In this document: positions 46,864 to 58,900 of the stretch, in pieces
Position numbering within the stretch: position 1 is the stretch's first letter
How the letters are laid out: each line of letters opens with the position of its first letter
Position numbers and translations under genes: made by a program
Assembly: GCA_026168455.1 (NCBI GenBank)
Contig: CM047426.1
Span: 4,023,501 to 4,087,500 of the forward strand
Origin: Theocolax elegans
Lineage: Eukaryota > Arthropoda > Insecta > Hymenoptera > Cerocephalidae
Reading direction: 5' to 3'
Length of the DNA stretch: 64,000 nt
The notes under the pieces: generated by a model
The model's input: the letters and a program-made list of their open reading frames with translations, nothing else
Told to the model about the DNA's origin: nothing
The model's database searches: none

Positions 46864-47490
46864 TATATATATATAAATTCAGTCTATAATTATTATATCC
46901 AAATTGTGATATATTTAAAGCAAATGATATTGTTATTTATTACTATTTTTTTAAGCAATTTTTTCAATTTATATAGAAAATATTATACACTTAATTACAT
47001 GAATGACCAGCAAATATATATATAGCTTTAAAATTATTAGATTTATATCGAATGGATAATAAATTATCGAATAATAATTATAGATTAGAAATTAAGATAA
47101 TAATTTATATATGCATTTGGCAGTTATAACTTGATATATACCTTGTCGGTGTTGATTAATTATTTTATGGACATCAACGAATTTTCCATTCTCCTGGTAT
47201 TAGCGTACGATATATATATACTTTTGGCTGGTGAAAAGTTATTCAGAATTAATGTAAAATAAATTTTTTTAACAAAAGTTATAATATTTTTAAACAATTT
47301 AAATGATTTAAAAATGAATTACTTATACGATGATTGTTCAAATAATGTTTCATTTAATTAATTAAAAAAATTACTGTCTTTTTAAATTAATAGTGAATTT
47401 CGTATACGATGAATTTTTGTATAAGTTACTAACTAATTAATCAATAATATTGAATTTATAATCTTTATTTATTTAATTAATTCAAATTAT
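46864..47490. repeat. 1.5 kb array, partial third and fourth units
   Basis: 46,864-47,150 matches the tail of units 1 and 2 (AATTCAGTCTATAATTATTA through GCATTTGGCAGTTATAACTT and ACCTTGTCGGT). 47,151-47,490 matches their head (GTTGATTAATTATTTTATGG through TCAATAATATTGAATTTATA) and then diverges. The unit junction is the same as between units 1 and 2, so the array originally had at least three repeats. These outer parts are more diverged. Confidence 0.85.
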
Positions 47491-50079
47491 TATTTTTCTG
47501 ACTCAAATAACTTATTCCATTATATGAAAACTGTAATTTTTAAACTCATTGTAATTTAAAAATCAAATGCTTATCTAATTAATATTCATCAACTTATTAA
47601 CAGTAATTACTTATTGGAATGATGGAAAAAACATTTTTTAAACTTTAAGTTGTTTAACAATAGTTATCAAAATAATTTAAAGTAATATATCAATTTCATA
47701 ATTAGTAATTTTTTAAACAATAAATTTTTTCATAATTGAAAAAAGTCACATTTTGGATCGTTAATAATTAGATATGATACATTTAAAAAGTCTACTTTTA
47801 ACAATAGTATAAAATTTTGTAAATATTACAAAGAATATATCACTTTAATATTAATTATTTCAAAGAATGTCAATAAATAAGCAATAATTTCTGATAAAAT
47901 TAAAAAAATAATACAAATAAAATCAACTATTTTAAAATAACAATACAAATTTTGAATATTACATAATAATTCATACACACGGAGAGCTTGAGCATCATCA
48001 AATCATAATTTTAAGAAACATCAATTTTTCAAACATTAATTATTTAATTATTAATCAATTAAAAATTAATCATGTAAATAATTTCTAAACGTCACTTTTT
48101 TAAATAAATTCTAAACAATAATGTTTTAATAGTATTCTAATCTAATTATTTTAATATTTTCTAAAATTAATAATTTTAATAATTTTTTAATGTTAATTAT
48201 TCAAATAATTAATAAATATAAAGTAATTTAAAAAAATTGATTACTTAAATTATTTTCCGAACACTATAAAATAATTCAAAAGATTAATTATTTAAATAAT
48301 GTTATTCGTCAATTAGTTAAATAAATTTGGAATACTAAGTATTTAACTAATTGCAAAACTACCTTTTATCACTAAAATTAAAAAACAATTTTTTTTTTCA
48401 AACGCTATACACACATGCATCCGCTAAATAGAGAATTTACATATATCATTAATTCGACGACAATTAAACAATGATTACCTCTTAAAAATCTTAGGAAACA
48501 CTAAAGGTTAATCTTTCGATTCATAAACAAATATGTCACCACACACGTACACGTACACACGCATACGTACACACACGTATGTGCGTTTAGGCGCGACGAG
48601 CAACAGCTCTTTAATCGCGACTCTCTAAGAACAATTAATTTGACCTCGTGGCGTTAACAATCGTGTCGAAATAAAATACAAACGCTTTGTATCTTCTCCT
48701 TCTTTTTTTTTTTTTATTACGTAATATACCTGAAAAAACGAACGTTCACATATAATCATTCGAAACGTTTTGAAAAATAAAAATTGTAATGTAAATTTTC
48801 TTATTCTACTTCATCTTTTTTTTTAAATTAAATTAACATTACATCTTTTATTTCTACGCGATAATACAGTTAAACATCGTGTTAGATGATCGTGATGATC
48901 TTTCTTTTTTGCGTCACCGATCGAATTCGTGACTCGAAAATCAAAACTTGGTTACCTTGAAAAATTACCTTTTTTTCTCGTTCATCTTTTTTTTTTCTTG
49001 GCTTTTTCGTAGCGAAGCACGTGTGCAATTTCGAAAAAGAAGTAATTTTTTTTAAGTAACGCGCTCCCATGGAGAGCGATAAGCCGCGTTAACGATGCGA
49101 TATTAAAATTTTTGGATGTAATTTACGGGTGTGGTAAAGGTAATTAACGTTTGGTATTTTTGTCATCGTTATCAGCTGTCCTCGGTGTATTGTATACGTG
49201 TGTATGTTATACAGAAATATTTGACATTCGAAAGTTCACGTTTTGCAAAGTGAAGTTTTCTTTCGTACGAGGTTGTATTTACAATTTTTTATACTTACAA
49301 AGTGAAAAATTAAATATCTCCTTTCATTTCATCTGATTTTAATAGATTATATGCGTTATGTACGTTGAAGTTCATTCACCTTTACGATGTAATTTTTATT
49401 ATTGTGTAGTGTATTAAGATTTCTTTTACTTATTTTTCGTTATTTTTTATTATTATGTTTTTTATTATAATTTTATTTTTTAGTAATTATAGTAAAGGAC
49501 CTTAAAATACGCGAAAAAAGTAATTTTTTTACATTAGCATATTTTGAAGATGACTGGAGGAGCGTCGTCGGATTTATCATTCGGCCGATTTATCGCTCGG
49601 CGAATCGATAGAGCACGAAAAGAGGCACGAGATCCGATCGATGAGGCACGTGCGATTTTTTTGATTTTTCTTCCGTTACACATATATACAACGCCACAAT
49701 TTTTGCTGAAATATGTATGAAAAGAAAGAGGAAAAGTAAATGATTTTGGATGGACGATTGGCATTGGAATTTGATCTAATGTTGTAGTGAAAGTATGATA
49801 TAGTGAAAATATTCAAGATGGAGCTTTAATAATTGATTGATAGATCAATACCTATATCCAAAAAATTTTTGTAAATATATATTTAAATTAATGAAAAAGA
49901 AGGATAAGATAAATTTAAGGTAATGATCGATAAATCGATCAATATCTTACCCAAAAATTAAAAAAAGTGAAATATAGTTTTGAAAGGATTGAACAGTACT
50001 GATAAAATATTATATTGTAAATATTAAATATTATACAGCCAAAATATCTTCATGTTTAATAATTATTGACTTACAAGGG
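47491..50079. other. Gene-free DNA with CpG-bearing patches
   Basis: 47,500-48,400 is nearly pure A/T with recurrent ATTATTTAAATAAT-type words. 48,530-48,680 (ACGTACACACGCATACG; GGCGCGACGAGCAACAGC) and 48,880-49,110 are less AT-rich and may be regulatory. No splice pair was found. Open frames at 48,882-49,070 and 49,151-49,336 have no domains. Confidence 0.4.
49550..49720 (+). CDS. Candidate 56-codon small ORF, uncertain
   Basis: An ATG-initiated frame begins MTGGASSDLSFGRFIARR and continues with a charged, Arg-rich stretch (RARKEARDPIDEARA). A hydrophobic segment (IFLIFLPLHIYTTP) and a stop follow. The first 30 codons lie in a local CpG-rich patch (GGAGCGTCGTCGGATTT) unlike the AT-rich surroundings. 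The layout of an Arg-rich N-part followed by a possible membrane segment is readable, but I recognise no family. There is no promoter or splice evidence, and a longer minus-strand frame overlaps the same patch. It may be chance in a regulatory island. Confidence 0.15.
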   Translation: MTGGASSDLSFGRFIARRIDRARKEARDPIDEARAIFLIFLPLHIYTTPQFLLKYV

Positions 50080-50545
50080 AAGTAGATGTACTTCGGGAAA
50101 CGGATCTTATCCTAACATTTGGTATATCTTTTATAACGTAGAAATATGAAGAAAGCCAAGCTTGCCAATAGCCACATTGACGAAAGTTATTCGACATATA
50201 ATAATAATTTCAATGAAACAAATAAAGATAAACATATCGAACCAAAAACTAGAAGAAAGTTGAGTTCAATTAGACATAATTTTAAAAAAAAGCTAAAATA
50301 GATCTATTTGGAGTAAAGTTATGAAGAAAATAAGAAATTGAAGAATTTTGGGCTTAAAAGAAACAATAAATTTTTCATATTAAATTTTGGTTAAAATATC
50401 TTCAATTTCTTAATTTTATCATAACTTTACTCCAAATAAAGCAATTTTAGCTTCTTTTTTTTAAATTATATCTCCTTGAACTCAACTTTCTTCTAGTTTT
50501 TGGTTCGATTGTTCATCTTTATTTGTTTCGGAGTTATAAGCGATT
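50080..50545. mobile_element. Foldback element, right end deleted (GGATCCTTACC family)
   Basis: The left end CTTCGGGAAACGGATCTTAT matches the family. From about 50,205 the left arm (AACAAATAAAGATAAACATA, AACCAAAAACTAGAAGAAAG, GGAGTAAAGTTATGAAGAAA) pairs with the right arm (CATAACTTTACTCCAAATAA, CTTTCTTCTAGTTTTTGGTT, TTTATTTGTTTCGGAGTTAT). The outer part of the right arm, with its terminal block, is missing. Confidence 0.75.
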
Positions 50546-52498
50546 AAATTGGAAGTAATTTCTATTGAAATTATATTATTACTAATTTAAAAAAAAACTT
50601 ACTTACTCAAAAAAAAAATAATTAAGTAAAATTCTTCGTCTTTAAAACCATCTATATTACTTTCGTGCAATCGCGTCAACCAAATATCGATATACTTCAC
50701 GACCGAATCGATCGAACAAACAAATATTTACCCAAAATATCCCTCGTAAACACGTAAACATTAATAAAAAAGAAAAAATGAAAAAATTTACAGGTGTACG
50801 TGCTGCCCGTCATGAAAACTATATCCTCCTAAAATTTCATTTCCACGCTGTCATCCTGAAAATAAAAATTCGCGCACAGTATCCATCGTATATATTTATA
50901 GATCAAGAAAATTATAATAAAGAACAGGTATATGTCCCTACGTAATTTATGCCGCATCACCGTTCGTCGTCGAAACAGTCCGATCAATTTCACGGAGTTC
51001 CTATTATACGAGATATTTTAATGCGGATACGTGAAAATATAAGCAGGAAACCGCGTCGTTCCCCCTAATAAGTTTTTTTTTTAACGAACTATTCGAACGA
51101 TCGCCCGATAAATCGCGCGTTGAGGAAGTTGAAAGATTTATACACTGATTTTTACTTTTAACGAATATATCGATATTTTTTTCAAAATAATATTTAAACG
51201 GAGAGATGGAGGGTGTAAAAAAAGGGAAGGATGTATAGTTAGTTTCTATTTTTATATTTAAATATATATACTTATTATACAATATTTAAAGTTTCCTTAT
51301 TACCCTAGTTCTTTTTTCTTTTTTTTTTAATCTTTTATAGAATTTACGTTTACGTCAGTGAGCGCGTAAACTATGATTTATTTATAAGCGGAGTAAAGGT
51401 ATAATTTTCTTTTTTTTTATTTATTAATAGTACGAGTAATTAAGTGGAAATAATAATAATTGAACAGTTTTTTTTAATTAATAAGTGTGTAATTGTTAAG
51501 TAGATAATTGAGATATGTTTATATTTAGATTTTTTTAAGAGAGTAAATTGATATAAAGAAATTTTACAATTATTGCTATCTAATAATTATTATTTTTTAA
51601 GCCTTCTTAATTAATTTAGAGATTGATTATTAATTTATACGAAAATGAATAGTTATTCTTCTTAAGGGCTCATAAGGATTGATTATACATCAAAGAATAA
51701 TATGATTTTTTTATATTTTTAATTCAATTATCGATTTTACGTAAGAATGTAATAATTACTATTTACAAGCAACAAGAAATAAATATCAATTACGAATTGT
51801 AATAATTGATTTCATTTGTTATAGATCGTTTATTAATTATTACTAAGATGTAATTGCTGTTCCTTAGACTGTTAAATAAATAATTAAATTTTTTTACACG
51901 ATTTTAAAATCTCAATTATATTAAGTGCAATTTTTAATTAACTGAGAACAATTCAGGATTGAAACTCAATTATTATGAAACAAAAATTGTTACTTTTTAG
52001 GTTCTTTTTTCTAATTTATAATGATTTATTTAAAAAATTAAGTAAATTGCAATGGTTATTGAGAAATATATACACGAAATATCAATTTATAATTATAAAA
52101 TTTTAATGAGCATTTGTATTTGTATGTATAATATTACTTAAATATTAATATTTCAAAAATATTAATACTTAATTACAGAATTTGATAAAATTAATAATAA
52201 TAATAATTGCTATCTCATGATTTTTTATATCAATTGTTGAAGAATTATTGAAAAAAATTAGATAAACATTTAATTATTAATTGCGGTGTGATCGATAATA
52301 AAATATTTTAAAAATATGATTATCATTTATTATAATTCATAATTATAAAATAAAAAAAATAGTTTTAATTATTATTTGTTTAAAAATGAATATTATTTAA
52401 AAAAATAAATAAATTCTGATTATCGTTTAATTAAAATAAAAAAACAATAATTATTTATATACGAATGAATTATTTATAAAAAAATAAATAAATCCTAA
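50546..52498. other. Gene-free AT-rich DNA
   Basis: 51,000-51,130 is less AT-rich (GAACGATCGCCCGATAAATC) but shows no exon structure. A 92-codon minus-strand frame (51,004-51,282) has no domain. 51,290-52,498 is almost entirely A/T. Confidence 0.5.
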
Positions 52499-52502
52499 GT
52501 AT

Positions 52503-52632
52503 TGTTACGTTAAGTAAGTTGCGATGTAAGTTGTAGGAAGGACCACCCGAGTCCTAATATTGATAAAGTACTATCGAATCGTCATTGGTGTCTGCTCAAT
52601 TGCCTCCGGGTATCAAACCTTCCCACGTAACA
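52503..52632. mobile_element. 130 bp LTR-like element with 4 bp target duplication
   Basis: Begins TGTTACGT and ends ACGTAACA (8 bp perfect inverted ends, TG...CA), and is flanked by GTAT on both sides (52,499-52,502 and 52,633-52,636). TG...CA ends with a 4 bp duplication are typical of LTR-retrotransposon insertions, so a short solo LTR or TRIM-like element is likely. The interior (GGAAGGACCACCCGAGTCC) is distinctly less AT-rich than its surroundings. A short TIR transposon is the alternative. Confidence 0.65.
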
Positions 52633-52639
52633 GTATCAC

Positions 52640-53100
52640 TTAGAAGAACAATTAATTTTAAAAAAATAGAAAAATTAGTATTTTCACTTACAAGAAAGAA
52701 TATTATTTAAAAAAATTAAAAATATATGCTGATTATTATTTGAAAAATAATAGTAAATAATGATAATTAATATACATTGCATAAAAATTGAAAAAAAAAG
52801 AAATCCATAATACCGACCCATCACATGTCAACCAAAACTCAATAAAAACGACACACCGACAATTCGAAACCCTAATATATACGTAAAAACAAAACCTAAA
52901 CACCTCGATCATCAAAAAAAAAACGCTAAATATATGCTACACCAAACCCATCGATACCTCACACACATACCGCGTAATTCAAGCTTTATACACATACCTT
53001 GAAACGTATGATAAGCCGATTAAAATGTTTTTTTTATTACCTTCAAATCTTCTAAATTAATAATCACATTCTAAATATAGTCCCATTTGATCGTAAAAAA
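52640..53100. other. AT-rich upstream flank
   Basis: Non-coding, with A-runs and CACACA-like words. It is the immediate upstream region of the gene start proposed below. No specific site is recognised. Confidence 0.4.
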
Positions 53101-53180
53101 AAAAAATTCTAAACGCTTATAGACCGTCCGCGCGGGAGAGTCCGATACTCCCTCCTCTGAGGGTAATCGGCAATAGGTGA

Positions 53181-53220
53181 TATATCGGTTGGTCCTCTCT
53201 CGCGACACTCGGTTAGTATC
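53181..53220 (+). promoter_or_regulatory. Possible core promoter (TATA-like and initiator-like strings)
   Basis: TATATC at 53,181 lies 34 bp upstream of the A in GGTTAGTATC (53,215), which resembles the arthropod initiator TCAGTY. Spacing and position in a CpG-rich block just upstream of a strong splice donor fit a transcription start. Both matches are weak, so this is an inference from position. Confidence 0.2.
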
Positions 53221-53458
53221 GTTTTGAGAAGGTGTGTGCGCAAGTGTTTGAGCCGCAGTCTTGACTTGGCGAGCGCGCGCGAGTGTGGTGTCTCGCGCAT
53301 CGTTTTTACCTTTTCGATGCCGGCCGATCGGCCGATCTCTTGCTAAACGGTTTTTGTTTAATTTTTTATTTATTTTTTTTTTTGGTGATTTTTATTTATT
53401 TATTTATGATTTCGGGTGGCCGATTGTTTATTGGATTTTTTGCGGCGATCGGCGAAAG
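53215..53458 (+). other. Non-coding leader exon (5' UTR), inferred
   Basis: A block rich in CpG (GGCGAGCGCGCGCGAGTGTG; CGATGCCGGCCGATCGGCCG) stands out against the AT-rich surroundings and ends at a consensus donor CGAAAG|GTGAGT (53,459). It joins well to the acceptor at 55,669 just upstream of a signal-peptide start codon, so I read it as the first exon of that gene. The 5' limit is uncertain (53,100-53,215). It holds a 9-residue upstream ORF (ATG at 53,317, stop at 53,344) and a second upstream ATG at 53,406. The second frame would cross the splice junction and stop at 55,677-55,679, 6 nt before the main ATG. Both could dampen translation if the leader is real. Confidence 0.5.
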
Positions 53459-55669
53459 GTGAGTTGGTTACATTGTCTTTTTCTTTCAATCACAGAATTT
53501 GGTGTGTTAAAATTTTTAATTATTATTAGTATTGTTTAAATATTATTTTTAAGAAAAGTATTGATAAAATATTTAGAATTTATTATGCGCAAAGATTTTT
53601 TTTTATTAATTTTATGTTTTCTTTTATAAAGAAAATTTAGTTTTATTACATTAGTTTTCTTTCTTTGTTTTTTTATTTATTAATCTGTTTCAATTTGATT
53701 TTTTTTTCATAAAATTTATTGCTTACTTTTATTGCATTTATTTAAATTTAATTTGCCTTTTTATTTTTCATTTTTTTACTATAATTTACTATTTATTATA
53801 ATTTATTTATCAATTTTTATGATTACAATATATTTTTTATTTATTTCTCTTCTATGTATCATAATGAATATAATTTTAATAATTTAAATTAAACAGTTTT
53901 TTTAAGAATTTAATAAAATTAATTTTTTACACACTATACATCTTCTTTCATAAATTTTCATACACTTTTACATTCTTTATTATCTTTCACATATTTTTTT
54001 TTCTTTCATTATACGAAAATTTTGACATTTTTCTATTTATTATAATATACTTACTATAATTTAATTTTCTAAAAAAATTTCCTTTTTCTTTCTCTCTCGA
54101 TATACACAAGTACATCGATAATTATTATTTAGTTAAATCAATTTTATTTTTAATCATCTTCATAAACAATAATATCCTACCTTTCTATTCTACATTATCT
54201 ACGAAAAAGTATACACTAAACTAAAACCCACTCAAATTATCAAAAGAAAACTTTTTTTAAGCATTCCGAACACACCGTCTTTAAGAAAAAAAAATTTCGC
54301 CACCCAAATTCAAATATATCTATACAAATATATACATAAATATATATATATATATAATGTACATAAACATATATTTACAAAATACAAATATTATAAACCA
54401 TAATAACACATATACCGAATCCACATAAAACCGAGTGACACATCAACAACTCGTCACATTATATCGAGAATCGGTGATGTGTATAACGATTTGGAAATAA
54501 TGAATGTTTAACTTCCTCGATGGATTTTCACAATATTTAATCAATCAGCATTAGCAACCGGATCGCGCGTCAATAATCCCGCGCATTACAATACACCTTC
54601 CTTTTTTATCTTTTTTTTTTTCTTTACAATGTGTGTTTTTCTTTTTGCAAATTGAATAAATAATTGGACGTGAAGCAATTTTTTTACAATTAAACGTCGC
54701 GGGGTCAATTTGATTACAAACGAGGTATATGTGTGTATTTTATCCGGATTGGGAAATAATTTGTAATATACGTGTGGTGCTCGCATTAACAATTTTTTTT
54801 TTAATGTAAATGTATCGTCGTAGAAAATTTTATGGGAAGGGAATAGCGGAAGTTGAGTTGAAATGTTATGTTGCGTCAGCTTGTAATCTATGGATTTATT
54901 AGGGAAATACATGCGTGTGAAGTTTTATATTTGATATTTCGTGGATTTTTGTATCGTTATTTTTTCAAATCTGTAAATAAAATTTTTGAGTTTGTTTAAC
55001 AATATTTTTTTTTTATTCTTATTATTACACTTTTTTGGGGGTAAATTTGAAAGTCTGAGCGATGAATTTTTAATTTATGGTTTTAGATTATGTTTTTTTT
55101 ATTCTTTTCATTATTTCATTTTCTTCGACGCGTCGTACAGTTTTGTTTAAGTGAAATAATTTTCTTTTCTTAAAATACAAAAATTTGTGTGAAGAATGTT
55201 GGTAAAATAGTACAGAATTTGAATAAAAAAATGACACATTTTTACATTACTTTGTCTTTAATGTATGACTAATTTTTTTTAATTTAATTTTTTTAGGAAA
55301 CCTTAAAATACAAGCGATTATTGTCTAAGTCGTTAAGAAAAATAATAATTTATAAATACAACATTTTAAGAAAGTTACATATAATAATTTTTGGACCGTA
55401 AACCGAAAAAAATAGTTTCGAATAATCCTCAAAATGCTCCATTTCTGCAATAAATTTTTTTTTGTTTTGCTTTTCTCATCCACGTATCGTAAAATTTTCT
55501 TCATCTACAGGGATGTCAAACTCATAAAACGATAATTTTTTATATATAAAGAAACAAATTTCCTTTACAAATTTTCACTTAAAAAAATATTTTTTCTATT
55601 TTTCTCATTCTACCGACATATACCATTGCATTTTCTTAAAGTTTGAAAAAAAAAATTTTTTCTATTCAG
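53459..55669 (+). other. Intron 1 of the secreted/membrane protein gene, inferred
   Basis: GTGAGT at the left, and TTTTTTCTATTCAG at the right after a polypyrimidine stretch. It is AT-rich throughout and 2,211 bp long. Inside, ACAGGGATGTCAAACTCATA (about 55,508) resembles the terminus of the GGGGATGT MITE family. A less AT-rich patch at 54,420-54,600 could be an intronic regulatory element. A (TA)n run lies at about 54,340. A 108-codon minus-strand frame (54,586-54,912) has no domain. Confidence 0.5.
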
Positions 55670-55685
55670 GAAAATCTAGAAAAAA

Positions 55686-55944
55686 ATGTGGGCGATCACG
55701 GTACTGCTGGGCTGTCTGGTCCAGACGGCTTTGGCAGGTAATTCCGTCGACGTGTTTCGCGGGAGTTTGAACACGAGCATCCAGGAAGATGACATACTAC
55801 GCGTGCTTGCTCAAAACAAAACTGGAAGTTCCGAAAATTTCACGTTTGTCGAATTAATCGACGCCGTTGCCCAACGCTACAACGACAGCCTCCTCGAACC
55901 GGAGCGAACGTCTACGGGTACAGGAACGACAAATCCGTATTATC
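55686..55944 (+). CDS. First coding exon of a secreted or membrane protein, family unknown
   Basis: The exon encodes 86 residues plus one base of codon 87. Residues 1-17 (MWAITVLLGCLVQTALA) form a classical signal peptide with a likely cleavage after ALA, so the product enters the secretory pathway. Residues 18-86 are hydrophilic and cysteine-free, with four N-glycosylation sequons (NTS 29, NKT 44, NFT 51, NDS 66). They contain an acidic segment (QEDDILRVL, 33-41) and a helix-like FVELIDAVAQRYNDSLL (54-70). The tail is Thr/Gly-rich (TSTGTGTTNPYY). Base and codon use are much less AT-rich than the flanks. An acceptor (CTATTCAG, ends 55,669) sits 16 nt before the ATG, and the exon ends at ATC|GTAAGT (donor 55,945), phase 1. 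A glycosylated extracellular N-terminus of a receptor or a prohormone N-part would both fit. I recognise neither. Confidence 0.8.
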
Positions 55945-58900
55945 GTAAGTGTTATTTTTTTAAACATTTTTAACTTATTAAATGATTTCTAAAATTAATT
56001 AAACAGTAACAAAATTTGTTTAATTGGTAAATTAGAATAAAATAAATTAAAATTAAAATTTTTATGTATTAATAAATACACGAGTAGGCGTTTATATTAA
56101 TATAAATAAATTAAAAAAATCAATTAATGATTACTGAAATACTTGGATTTGTATGAAATTACACTGTGATTATAGAAATTGAAAATTTACAAATAGCTAT
56201 TTTACAGCTGGTTAGCTAACTATTTTTGTTACCGGTTTTTAAACAAAAATGGTTAAATTACCAAAAAATAGTTTTTATGTTTACTAATAGCATGTCAAAT
56301 TTGTAAAATATTTTAAAAAACAAAATAAAATTCCAAATGAAACTACAATAAAGTTTATTAATCTATAATAATTTTGCAAGTCGTTTATGAATATAAAAAT
56401 CAATAAATTTAAAATCATTAAAATAATTAAATTGTTTTAAAATACATTATGAGTGACAAGAATGTTAAAAACTAACATAAGATAGAAGAACTATCAGTAA
56501 CAATTACCCTAAAATATTTTTTATCAGAAAATTATCAGAATTAATACACATGTTAGTTAATCAAAATATTCTTATAAAATAAACCAAAAATACAAAAAAA
56601 ATAATAATTTTTTGAAATCAGTGATAGATTATTAAAGAATTATTTAAAATTACAGTATCTCATAACAATTCTTTTATTTTTTGAAAAATACAAAAACATT
56701 TTCCTCAAAAACGTCAAAAAAGTAATATTGAACTTACTAAAAAATTTTGTTAATCAATGATAGATCATCAAACAATTATTTAAACACTCAGTATCTCACA
56801 ACAATCCACTACATTCCTAAAAATTATTCTTAAAAAAATACAATAAACACAACATATTCCTTAAAAACGTCAAAAATGTAATAATTTTGAACTTGTCCAA
56901 AAATGGTAAAAATTGATGATAGATCATTAAAAAAATTACTTGAAACACTGAATTTCGCACAACAATCTATTGCATTACTAAAAATTATTTTTTAAAATAT
57001 ACAAAAAACCACGGAAAGACTGCAATATTATAAAAATATTTCGTTCGGAAATAAACTACAAAAATAATAAGATTAACGATCGATAAAAATCTAAATTAAG
57101 TATATAAAAATAATAAATATAATTCCAACGAAAAAGTAATGTGGGTGAATTAAAACGACTCTTATATCATCGATATAATCGATTCTAACGCGACATTGAG
57201 TTGCTCGGAAACGTATAATAATACAACCATAAACGAGACATTATATAACAAATTATCAATGAACACCGTATACAATTCGTATATAACTCATTACTTTTTT
57301 TTGTGTGCTAAAAATCAACAAGTGAACGTAGACGTTTACCATTGGTTTATAAACAAGAAAAAGTTAGGAAGGTGCTGGTATATAGAAAGAGACGCTAATT
57401 GCAGTATTCTATGTAGAAATTCTTACCGTCTTATATATACTTCTCCTCTCTCTTTTCAAATCCCGTGATTCTTTTTAACACGAATTTCATATATTTTTTT
57501 GCTTTTTTTTTAATAAGTACATTGTCTTTTATTATAAACAAAATGTATATTGTTAGATAGATTTAATAAGAAAAAATTTCACGGATGAACATAAAATTAA
57601 TATAAATAATAATAAATAAGTTACATTTCGTTAAAAGTTTCGTAGAGATCCCGATTTGACTATTTATTATTTATATTCAATATAAATTTTTATATTAAAA
57701 TGAATTTACAATCCATTTTTATTACACTATATTATTGTTTATTACAAAAAGATTCTATATTTTTTGATTATGATAATAAATAAATTAATAAATAAAAAAT
57801 TTTAATGAAAATAGATTAAAAAATAATTTATACTTTTTTTTAATAAATATTTTTTATAATAAATTAATTATCTTATTTTTTTTATTTTTTAGTATGATTT
57901 ATATTATTTAATATTATAAAAAAAAATTAAAAATAAAACAACGCACGCTAAGAGAGGGTAATTTTATTATTTTTATTTTCTTACAAGCGTATAGCCATTT
58001 ACATCGATTGCCAATATTGATGCATCCATTAACGTCTATATATACATATATATATTGCTTTGTTTAGAATTTTCACGCTACCGCGTTTACTTTGTTTTGC
58101 TAATTGCACCGGAAATCACAAGCGCGTGGAAAATCAACGCCTGTGTAATTTTTAGCATTTTTCTTTTTTTTTCATAGATGTGTGTAGTGATATGGTACAA
58201 AATCGTCGTTATTTATTGAATTGATTTTTCGATTTTGATAAGGTTATTGTTGCGGAATGTTAAATTTGTAAGATTGGTTGATTGCGATAGAAACATTATA
58301 TTTTTTCTTATTAACAATATGGATTCACTTATTTGTTTATAAATTACGTGTTGTTTAGTAATATTTTTTAATTTGTTATGCTTTAATGTTGTAAAAATGT
58401 ATGGTAAAAAATTAGTTAAGTTTATTGGAAATCAATAGATTTTTAGTAGTTTTAGTAGGATTGTTTAGTTTCATTATTTGAAAACTGATCCATGACATTT
58501 CTTCAACATGAAACTATTTTGAAATTTAAAATATTATATTACATTTTTTTATAAATTTTTTTAATAATTAAAACTTAATATAATACGGAAATAAATAAAC
58601 GATTGAGTGAATAAATAATTAAATAAAAATTAATAAATATTAATTACTTAAATAATATTAATTTAATTAATTAAATAAATTACAAGTTAGTAAATAAATG
58701 AATAAATAAATAACATCGTTATTATTCCAATAAAATAAAATTTATAAAATATCTATAGGATCTTACGATACTTGCTCGCTTTTATTTGAAAGATTATTAA
58801 GTATCTCATTAGAGTTAAGCAAAAATTTTCAAAAATTAATACACACGAAATAATTTCCTTAAACAATCCATTTCTATCACCTTATCTAAAATAAGCAATA

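Noticed and set aside
57154..57468. Open stretch of about 105 codons rich in Asn-X-Thr sequons and Cys, considered as exon 3 of the secretory gene
   Set aside because: No acceptor with a pyrimidine tract precedes it. It reads to a stop without a donor, and base composition is not clearly coding. It could be revisited with RNA data.
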